A stretch of DNA of 64,000 bases from Actinokineospora pegani (GTDB lineage Bacteria > Actinomycetota > Actinomycetes > Mycobacteriales > Pseudonocardiaceae), in contig NZ_WHOL01000116.1 of NCBI RefSeq assembly GCF_009745975.1, positions 62,001 through 126,000 on the forward strand, in the 5' to 3' direction. Every line of letters starts with the position of its first letter. Position 1 is the first letter of the stretch. Below the pieces are notes generated by a model, which was given only the letters and a program-made list of their open reading frames with translations, made no database searches and was not told where the DNA came from. Shown in pieces: positions 58,058 to 64,000 of the stretch. The position numbers and the translations under genes were made by a program.

Positions 58058-59730
58058 TCGCGGGTGAGCTTGCGGTGGGTCACCCGGTGCGGCCTGGCCG
58101 CCTCGGCGCCCAGCCGCTCGATCTTGTTCTTCTCGTAGCCCTCGAAGTTGCCCTCGAACCAGAACCACTTCGACGGGTTCTCGTCGGTGCCCTCCCACGC
58201 CAGGATGTGGGTGCAGGTCCGGTCGAGGAACCACCGGTCGTGGGAGATGACCACGGCGCAGCCGGGGAACTGCTCGAGCGCGTTCTCCAGCGACCCCAGG
58301 GTCTCGACGTCGAGGTCGTTGGTCGGCTCGTCGAGCAGGACCAGGTTGCCGCCCTGCTTGAGCGTGAGCGCCAGGTTGAGCCGGTTGCGCTCGCCGCCGG
58401 ACAGCACGCCCGCGGGCTTCTGCTGGTCCGGGCCCTTGAAGCCGAAGGCGCTGACGTAGGCGCGCGAGGGCATCTCGACCTGGCCGACCTTGATGTGGTC
58501 GAGGCCGTCGGAGACGATCTCGAACACGGTCTTCTTCGAGTCGATGTTGGCCCGGTTCTGGTCGACGTAGCTCAGCAGCACCGTCTCGCCCACCTTGACC
58601 ACGCCCTCGTCCGGCTCCTCGAGGCCGACGATGGTCTTGAACAAGGTGGTCTTGCCGACGCCGTTGGGGCCGATGACGCCGATGATGCCGTTGCGGGGCA
58701 GCGTGAACGACAGCCCGTCGATGAGCACCCGGTCGCCGAAGCCCTTCTTGAGCTTCTCGACGTCGACCACGACGCTGCCCAGCCGCGGGCCCGGCGGAAT
58801 CTGGATCTCCTCGAAGTCGAGCTTGCGGAACTTGTCCGCCTCGGCCGCCATCTCCTCGTAGCGCTCCAGGCGGGAGCGGGACTTGGTCTGGCGGGCCTTG
58901 GCGTTCGACCGCACCCAGGCCAGCTCGTCCTTGAGCCGCCGCTGCAGCTTCTGGTCCTTCTTGCCCTGGACGGCCAGGCGCTCGGCCTTCTTCTCCAGGT
59001 AGGTGGAGTAGTTGCCCTCGTAGGCGTGGGTCCGGCCGCGGTCGATCTCCAGGATCCACTCGGCCAGGTTGTCCAGGAAGTACCGGTCGTGTGTGACGGC
59101 GAGGACAGCGCCCGCGTACGCGGCGAGGTGCTGCTCCAACCAGAGCACGCTCTCGGCGTCCAAGTGGTTGGTGGGCTCGTCGAGCAGCAGCAGGTCGGGC
59201 TTGCTCAACAGCAGCTTGCACAGCGCCACGCGGCGGCGCTCACCACCGGAGAGGAGCTTGACATCGGCGTCCGGCGGCGGGCAGCGCAGGGCGTCCATCG
59301 CCTGCTCGAGCTGGGACTCGAGGTCCCAGGCGTCGGCGTGGTCGAGTTCCTCCTGGAGCCTGCCCATCTCCTCCATGAGCTCGTCGGAGTAGTCGGTCGC
59401 CATCAGCTCGGCGATCTCGTTGAACCGGTCGAGCTTGACCTGGGTCTCCCCGAACGCCTCCTGGACGTTGCCCAGGACGTCCTTCTCCTCGTTCAGCGGC
59501 GGCTCCTGCTGCAGGATGCCCACCGTGTAGCCGGGGGTCAGGAAGGCCTCGCCGTTGTTCGGCGTGTCCAACCCCGCCATGATCTTGAGGACGCTCGACT
59601 TGCCCGCGCCGTTGGGGCCCACGACACCGATCTTGGCACCCGGGTAGAAGGAGATGTAGACGTCATCCAGGATGACCTTGTCCCCGTGCGCCTTGCGCAC
59701 CTTCTTCATGGTGTAGATGAACTCGGCCAT
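58054..59730 (-). CDS. ettA: Energy-dependent translational throttle protein EttA (ABC-F)
   Basis: A 558-residue soluble ABC-F ATPase with two nucleotide-binding domains: Walker A GPNGAGKSS and GPNGVGKTT, signatures LSGGERRRVAL and LSGGERNRLNL, Walker B LLLLDEPTNHLD and LVLLDEPTNDLD. The linker between them is charged (RLKDELAWVRSNAKARQTKSR). It acts at the ribosomal E site to gate elongation by energy state. ATG at 59730. The C-terminus HRKLTRD is normal although the stop codon TAG is provided by the adjoining repeat element. Confidence 0.97.
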   Translation of the reverse strand: MAEFIYTMKKVRKAHGDKVILDDVYISFYPGAKIGVVGPNGAGKSSVLKIMAGLDTPNNGEAFLTPGYTVGILQQEPPLNEEKDVLGNVQEAFGETQVKLDRFNEIAELMATDYSDELMEEMGRLQEELDHADAWDLESQLEQAMDALRCPPPDADVKLLSGGERRRVALCKLLLSKPDLLLLDEPTNHLDAESVLWLEQHLAAYAGAVLAVTHDRYFLDNLAEWILEIDRGRTHAYEGNYSTYLEKKAERLAVQGKKDQKLQRRLKDELAWVRSNAKARQTKSRSRLERYEEMAAEADKFRKLDFEEIQIPPGPRLGSVVVDVEKLKKGFGDRVLIDGLSFTLPRNGIIGVIGPNGVGKTTLFKTIVGLEEPDEGVVKVGETVLLSYVDQNRANIDSKKTVFEIVSDGLDHIKVGQVEMPSRAYVSAFGFKGPDQQKPAGVLSGGERNRLNLALTLKQGGNLVLLDEPTNDLDVETLGSLENALEQFPGCAVVISHDRWFLDRTCTHILAWEGTDENPSKWFWFEGNFEGYEKNKIERLGAEAARPHRVTHRKLTRD

Positions 59731-59824
59731 GACCGCGATCGTAGAGTGGCGGGTCGGGCGGTGTGAGCGCGACCGGGGGCAAACGGGCCCGCCGAAGCCC
59801 GTCAGCCGCCCCCGCGTCCGCTGC

Positions 59825-60082
59825 TCAGTGGTCGCGCAGGGCGCTGACCAGTTCTTCCTTGCGCATCGTCGACCGGCCCTCGATCCCTATTTCCGCGGCG
59901 CGCTTGCGCAAGTCGTCCACGGTCCAGTCCTCATACGAGCCCGAGTGCCCGCCCTTGGCCGCGACCTTCCCGCGTCCGCGGTTGGCGGAGGCGTTGGCGA
60001 TGCGGGCGGCCTTCTCCTTGGACGCACCGTCGTCGCGGAGCGCTTCGTAGGTCCGCTCGTCCTTGATGCTGGGGTTGGGCAC
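59825..60082 (-). CDS. Small Rho-N/SAP-like DNA- or RNA-binding-type protein
   Basis: An 85-residue basic protein: SIKDERTYEALRDDGASKEKAARIANA, a Gly/Lys/Arg-rich middle and a C-terminal DWTVDDLRKRAAEIGIEGRS plus RKEELVSALR, a helix-extended loop-helix of the Rho N-terminal/SAP type. GTG at 60082 follows GGAGG by 7 nt. Such small proteins are common in actinobacteria; function not established. Confidence 0.85.
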   Translation of the reverse strand: MPNPSIKDERTYEALRDDGASKEKAARIANASANRGRGKVAAKGGHSGSYEDWTVDDLRKRAAEIGIEGRSTMRKEELVSALRDH

Positions 60083-60145
60083 AGCACACCTCCTTGGCTC
60101 GGGTACGCCTCGGGTGCCCGTGCCGGGACCAGGCCAAACACCACG

Positions 60146-60547
60146 TCACGCCGCCGTCAGGAGGGGGGCGCCCGCCGGGTCGCCGTCCGGCTGCCCCGCC
60201 CGCTCCTCGGCGGAGCGGAAGCGCAGGTTTCGGCCGATGGACTCGGCCCGCACCTCCAGGCGTTGGCGCTTGTGCCCCTCGTGCTCGTACTCCCGGTGGC
60301 GGAGCCTGCCGTGCACGATCACCGGGTCGTCGCGGCGCAGCGCGGCGGCCACGCTGTCGCCGAGCCGGTCCCAGCACTCGACGTCGAGGTACATGGGGTC
60401 GACGTCGACCCAGGTCGCGGTGTCGCGGTCGTAGCGGCGGTCCTTGGTCACCATGCGGAAGCGGGTGAGGCGGGAGTCGGCCTCGTAGCGCCGGTGGGTC
60501 AGCTCGCCCACGATCCAGCCGGTCAGGGTCACCATCGTCTCGTGCAT
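60146..60547 (-). CDS. ssb: Single-stranded DNA-binding protein (OB fold)
   Basis: A 133-residue SSB-like protein. VTLTGWIVGELTHRRYEADSRLTRFRM starts the OB fold and WVDVDPMYLDVECWDRLGDSVAAALRRDD is typical. ATG at 60547. It lacks the acidic DDxPF tail used to recruit partners, so it is probably a paralogue (Rv2478c position) rather than the main replicative SSB. Confidence 0.9.
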   Translation of the reverse strand: MHETMVTLTGWIVGELTHRRYEADSRLTRFRMVTKDRRYDRDTATWVDVDPMYLDVECWDRLGDSVAAALRRDDPVIVHGRLRHREYEHEGHKRQRLEVRAESIGRNLRFRSAEERAGQPDGDPAGAPLLTAA

Positions 60548-60658
60548 CGTTCGCTCCGTCTCGTCGTTCCGGTGCTGGTAGGACCAACGGTGCCGGTCGC
60601 CGCGACGGCGATCCAGGGGGAGCTCGGATCTGTGGATGGTTCCGGGAGCTGTGGACAA

Positions 60659-62686
60659 CTAGCGCTTGTCGCGCGCCATTTGTCGGAGCATGGCGTTATA
60701 AGCGTCCAGCTCGTCGGAGTCGCCCTCGTCGACCCGCCGGTCGGAGCGCTTGGCGTCCCGGGCGTCGGCCCGCGACCACTGCACGAGCAGGGCGATGAGG
60801 ACCAGCAGCAGCGGGATCTCGCCGGAGGCCCAGGCGATGCCGCCGCCGAGGCGCTGGTCGGCCAGCAGGTCGGTGGTCCACGGCAGCCCGAGGGAGCGGT
60901 AGAACTGCTGGCCGATGATCGAGTCCATGCCCATGAGGATCACGCCGAAGAAGGCGTGGAAGGGCATGGAGGCGAACACCAGCCCGAGCCTGCCCAGGTG
61001 CGGCAGCCGGTTCGGGGCCGGGTCGACACCGATCACCGGCCAGTAGAAGACGTACCCGACCAGCAGGAAGTGCGCGTTCATCAGCAGGTGCGCCCAGTGC
61101 TGCTCCAGCGCGGAGTCGAACAGGCCGGACAGGTAGAGGCCGTAGAACGAGCCGACGAACAGCACCAGGGCCACGAACGGGTTGGTCAGCAGCCGCGAGA
61201 CCGGCGAGTGCACGGCGGCCAGCAGCCACTCGCGCGGCCCGGGCGGGTTGTCGCGGCCCGCGACCGGCAGCGCGCGCAGCGCCAGCGTCACCGGGGCGCC
61301 CAGGACCAGCAGGACCGGGGCCAGCATCGACAGCATCATGTGCGTTTCCATGTGCACGCTGAACATGGCGGGCGAGTACCGGCCGAACCCGGACGAGGTG
61401 GCGACCAGGATGACCAGGCAGCCCGCCATCCAGGCGACGGTCCTGCCCACCGGCCAGGTGATGCCCTTGGCCCGCAGCTTGAGCAGCCCGCGCAGGTAGA
61501 GGACCGCCATGACCAGGGCGGCCGTGCCGAAGACCAGGTCGAACCGCCAGTCGAACAGCAGCCGCGGCAGCGACGGCGGGGCATCGATGGCGTAGCCCAG
61601 TTGCAGCTCCGTGCGCCCCGGCTGGGCGATCGCGCCCTCCGGGGGCGGGGTGCGGGCCAGGGCGCTGGCCACGCCGATCGTGACCAGCATGACCAGCACC
61701 TCGACGCCCGCCAGCCGCAGCAGCGCCCCGCGCGTCCCCTGCTCGACGACGGCGCGGACCCCGCGCTCGCGCTGGAGGTACCCGAAGACGCCGAGGACGA
61801 CCAGCAGACCGGTCTTGGCGACGACGAGCAGGCCGTAGCTGGAGCTGAACAGGTCGGCGACCGGCAGCCTGACCAGGGCGTTCACCACGCCGGACGCGGC
61901 CATGACCACCCAGCAGACCAGGGCGAGCTTGGAGAACCGCGCCGCCGCGAGGCCCAGGTGCTCGGCGCGCCGCCTGCCGTGGGCGAGCAGGGCGATGAGC
62001 CCGCCGACCCACAGGGCCGCCGCGACCAGGTGGAACAGCAGGCTGTTGGTGGCCATGTCGTGCGAGCCGCCGCTCGACGAGTGCCCGGTGACAGCGACCG
62101 GCACGATGCCCACCAGCGCGACGGCGAAGAGCACCACCGTCCACCCCCAGGTCAGCACGAACCGCGCCGCCACCGCGACGACCAGCGCCAGGGCCGCGGT
62201 GACCACCCACGCCTTGGCCTGCTCCAACGTCCCGACGAGGGTGAACAGCACGTCCGCCCGCAGCACCCCGAGCACATCACGCCCCACCGCGTCGGCCGCG
62301 GTCAGCGGAACGGACGCCAACGCCCCGAAGAACCACACGACGGCCCCCCACCCCGCCATCCGCAGCGCCGCGTACCCCCCGACGTCCACCGTGCCGGAGC
62401 GCTGCGGCGGCACGAGGAACGCCGCGAAGAGCAGCCCACCCACCGCCACCACGCTGCCGACCTCGGTCATCACCCGAACGAGGGTCAACGCGTACTCGGT
62501 CGAGGGCGCGGGCGCGGGCAGTCCCGGGACCCCCACCGAAGCCCCACCCGAAAGCGTGACCACCACGACGGCCAGCACCGCCGCCAACATCCCCCCGACC
62601 AGCACCAGACCCGCGACCCCAGCCCCACCCCGCCGCGGTCGCGCGTGCACATCCTCAACAGCCACGAAACCGAGCCTAACCGCCAT
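60659..62686 (-). CDS. CopD-CtaG type fusion: copper/cytochrome oxidase assembly membrane protein
   Basis: A 675-residue protein with some 14-16 hydrophobic segments. The N-terminal half is CopD-like (TGHSSSGGSHDMATNSLLFHLVAAALWVGGL, with His residues for copper). The C-terminal half is CtaG/DUF1404-like (FSVHMETHMMLSMLAPVLLVLGAP, NAHFLLVGYVFYWPVIG). ATG at 62686. Probably delivers copper for cytochrome oxidase assembly. Soluble tail: EGDSDELDAYNAMLRQMARDKR, with no cofactor motif. Confidence 0.88.
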   Translation of the reverse strand: MAVRLGFVAVEDVHARPRRGGAGVAGLVLVGGMLAAVLAVVVVTLSGGASVGVPGLPAPAPSTEYALTLVRVMTEVGSVVAVGGLLFAAFLVPPQRSGTVDVGGYAALRMAGWGAVVWFFGALASVPLTAADAVGRDVLGVLRADVLFTLVGTLEQAKAWVVTAALALVVAVAARFVLTWGWTVVLFAVALVGIVPVAVTGHSSSGGSHDMATNSLLFHLVAAALWVGGLIALLAHGRRRAEHLGLAAARFSKLALVCWVVMAASGVVNALVRLPVADLFSSSYGLLVVAKTGLLVVLGVFGYLQRERGVRAVVEQGTRGALLRLAGVEVLVMLVTIGVASALARTPPPEGAIAQPGRTELQLGYAIDAPPSLPRLLFDWRFDLVFGTAALVMAVLYLRGLLKLRAKGITWPVGRTVAWMAGCLVILVATSSGFGRYSPAMFSVHMETHMMLSMLAPVLLVLGAPVTLALRALPVAGRDNPPGPREWLLAAVHSPVSRLLTNPFVALVLFVGSFYGLYLSGLFDSALEQHWAHLLMNAHFLLVGYVFYWPVIGVDPAPNRLPHLGRLGLVFASMPFHAFFGVILMGMDSIIGQQFYRSLGLPWTTDLLADQRLGGGIAWASGEIPLLLVLIALLVQWSRADARDAKRSDRRVDEGDSDELDAYNAMLRQMARDKR

Positions 62687-62821
62687 ACCACCCCCCGCCC
62701 CCACCCCCGCTAGCTGCTGCGACCCCCACCACTCCCGTCACCCACCCGAAACATCTGGGACGGTTCCGGCGATCAGAACAGGAGGGACGGACTACTGTGC
62801 TCCCTCGGCAGTCCGCCTCCC

Positions 62822-62897
62822 GCCCCTGTAGCTCAGCGGATAGAGCAGGAGCCTTCTAAGCTCTTGGCCGCAGGTTCGAGTCCTGCCAGGGGCACCA
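62822..62897 (+). tRNA. tRNA-Arg (anticodon TCT)
   Basis: A 76-nt tRNA with CCA encoded. Acceptor GCCCCTG/CAGGGGC, D arm AGCTCAGCGGATAGAGC, anticodon loop CTTCTAA (TCT, reading AGA) and T arm AGGTTCGAGTCCT. Confidence 0.97.
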
Positions 62898-63288
62898 AAG
62901 CCTGCTTGTGCGAACCCTCGGCCAAGGTCGGGTCTCGAGGTCAGGGCACAGCGCTCCCGGCCGCGTCGTCAGGTGCACCCGGGGAGTTCCGCGTTGACCT
63001 GGGCTTCGTCCAAGACGAGTGGGAGACCGTTGCCGGGCGCTCGATCCGCGACTGGCGAAGTGACCAACTCGCTGTCCAGGGGAAGCTAAGCGGGTTCAGT
63101 GGATCGTTGGCCCAGATGAAAGCCGAGGCCTCGGCCGTCCACCGCGGGGACCACGACAAGGGCGGGCCGTCGGGTGCTCTACCACGCTTGCGGCTGAGGT
63201 TGATCCGGTCATAAGTGACAAAGCAGGCGGACCACCCGATAGGCTGGCCTGGCCAAGATCGACTACGAATGTGGAGGGGAAGTCACCA
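62898..63288. other. Region after tRNA-Arg without a supported gene
   Basis: About 390 bp with lower GC than its surroundings and no supported gene. A plus-strand frame to 63214 starts inside the tRNA, has no ribosome-binding site and resembles nothing I know (contains WETVAGRSIRDW). tRNA 3' ends are common integration sites, but no duplicated tRNA end was seen here. The promoter of the following small gene should lie at the right end. Confidence 0.5.
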
Positions 63289-63513
63289 GTGGCTGTTTCC
63301 GTGGACCTGGCCAAGCAGTTGGACAAGGCGTACGAGGAGCTGAGCGTGTCGGAGGTCCTTGACGCGCCGGTCGCCGCGTTGGCGGGGGTCAGCGAGGGCG
63401 ATGCGGAGAAGTTGGCGGCTGCCTTCGGGATCAAGACCGTGCGGGACCTGGGGACCAACAAGTACTTCAAGGTGGCCGCGGCCCTGGTGGACGTGGACCA
63501 GGCCGCCAAGTAG
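63289..63513 (+). CDS. Small helix-hairpin-helix-like protein
   Basis: A 74-residue acidic protein: VDLAKQLDKAYEELSVSEVLDAPVAALAGVSEGDAEKLAAAFGIKTVRDLGTNKYF in outline, an HhH-like or DUF4332-like fold (LAGVSEGDAEKLAAAFGI). GTG at 63289 lies about 7 nt after AGGGGAAG; GTG at 63271 would add six residues. Nucleic-acid binding is possible but not shown. A strong terminator follows. Confidence 0.78.
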   Translation: MAVSVDLAKQLDKAYEELSVSEVLDAPVAALAGVSEGDAEKLAAAFGIKTVRDLGTNKYFKVAAALVDVDQAAK

Positions 63514-63533
63514 CCCCTGGGCACTGCTGTACG

Positions 63534-63573
63534 GGCGGGGTGCGGGCGTGGAGTCCGCACCCCGCCGCTTTTT
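63534..63573 (+). terminator. Intrinsic terminator with T-run
   Basis: GGCGGGGTGCGG (63534-63545) pairs perfectly with CCGCACCCCGCC (63555-63566), 9-nt loop, followed by TTTTT (63569-63573), 21 nt after the stop of the small HhH-like gene. Confidence 0.9.
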
Positions 63574-63665
63574 CCCGACACCGGCCTGAGCTGCGTCGAC
63601 CGGCACGCTGTGGTCTCATCGGGCCCGAGGGGCATCTGTGACCTCCGGGAGGGTGTGCGGTCGGC

Positions 63666-64000
63666 GTGGAGCGGTTGTACTTGGTCCTGGCTGTGACCGG
63701 TCTCGCGGGGGCGGTGCTCGCGCTGGTCAGCCGGTCCATCCGGCGGATGCCGCTCAGTGAGCCGTTGATCGCCTTGGGGTTGGGGGTGGGCCTGGGGCCG
63801 GAGTTGTTGGGACTGCTGGAGATCGGGCCCGACTTGCGTGACCCGCTTCTGCTCGAGGGCGCGCGGGTGTTGTTGGCGGGCTCGGTGATGGCGGCCGCGC
63901 TGCGGTTCCCGGTGGCGGGGCTGGCTTCGCTGGTTCGCCCGCTGGTGTTGCTCCTGGTCGTGGTCATGCCGTTGGCGGCGCTGGCGTCCGGGGCGGCGGC
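63666..64000 (+). CDS. Membrane transporter, N-terminal part (cation:proton antiporter-like), cut by window edge
   Basis: About 111 codons of a hydrophobic protein starting GTG at 63666, 12 nt after GGGAGGG. Helices follow one another: LVLAVTGLAGAVLALVS, PLIALGLGVGLGPELLGLL, ARVLLAGSVMAAALRFPV and LVLLLVVVMPLAALASG. The pattern, with LGLGVGLGPELLGL after a short cytoplasmic loop, fits the CPA-type sodium/proton antiporter family. The family call is tentative because most of the gene lies outside. Confidence 0.6.
   Translation, partial: MERLYLVLAVTGLAGAVLALVSRSIRRMPLSEPLIALGLGVGLGPELLGLLEIGPDLRDPLLLEGARVLLAGSVMAAALRFPVAGLASLVRPLVLLLVVVMPLAALASGAA

Noticed and set aside
62864-63214. Frame starting within tRNA-Arg
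   Set aside because: Start lies inside the tRNA, no ribosome-binding site, no recognisable domain.

Overview
The window is GC-rich actinomycete chromosome with GTG-rich starts, many 1-8 nt gene overlaps and near-saturated G/C at third codon positions. From memory of the Mycobacterium tuberculosis map, the backbone follows the Rv2444c-Rv2478c block in recognisable order: rne, ndk, DUF4233, folC, clpX, clpP2, tig, tRNA genes, nei2, rpiB, the Rv2466c family, pepN, DUF5130, an HNH protein, glbO, aglA, a thioesterase, NAD-GDH, ettA and an SSB. Mycoredoxin-type thiol proteins and the NAD-GDH/EttA order also suggest an actinomycete, most likely Pseudonocardiales. The genus cannot be fixed from this sequence.

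Layout. Positions 1-9.0 kb hold the 5' part of ribonuclease E/G, a DUF2344 protein and its usual radical-SAM partner. The last two are separated by about 4 kb carrying a secreted subtilase, a TetR/serine-hydrolase divergon with its own operator, and a GNAT enzyme. Positions 9-16 kb hold a phosphatase, a three-gene ABC exporter, ndk, a stand-alone ClpP1-type protease gene and folC-DUF4233-thioesterase; valS, the usual neighbour of folC, is absent. Positions 16-26 kb are an accessory block: a membrane-anchored protein, an FdhF/YdeP molybdo-oxidoreductase, a mycoredoxin, an FAD oxidoreductase, fdhD coupled to a CoA-transferase gene, a Tat-type esterase and 0.8 kb of gene-free, repeat-bearing DNA. 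Positions 26-30 kb hold clpX, clpP2, tig and two tRNA genes. Positions 30-42 kb hold small enzymes, nei2-rpiB, hydrolases, an aldehyde dehydrogenase, an Rv2466c-like thiol protein, pepN and a DUF5130/small-membrane-protein pair.

At 42.4-43.4 kb lies the most striking object: a gene for a 326-residue protein made almost entirely of a Gly-Thr-Arg-Val-Thr-x hexapeptide. It has 37 exact copies of the pentapeptide, a good ribosome-binding site and a recent 147-bp internal tandem duplication. Positions 43.5-60 kb hold an HNH nuclease, an MscS channel, truncated haemoglobin, an alpha-glucosidase, thioesterase genes, the 1663-residue glutamate dehydrogenase, a large TPR/degenerate-GGDEF repeat protein and ettA. 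Positions 60-64 kb hold an SSB, a CopD/CtaG-type copper/oxidase-assembly protein, tRNA-Arg, a small helix-hairpin-helix-like protein and the start of a transporter-like membrane protein.

Two families of short dispersed elements were found by eye. One has CTAGGCCGTGTT-type inverted ends: a full copy of about 84 bp lies at the end of ettA, and single-end copies lie at the glbO stop codon and in front of fdhD. The other is an 88-nt hairpin element present twice, each time 33-38 nt downstream of a plus-strand gene. Strong terminator hairpins follow ndk, clpP1, glutaredoxin, clpX, tig, both divergent tRNA genes, the esterase/aldehyde dehydrogenase pair, pepN and the small HhH-like gene.
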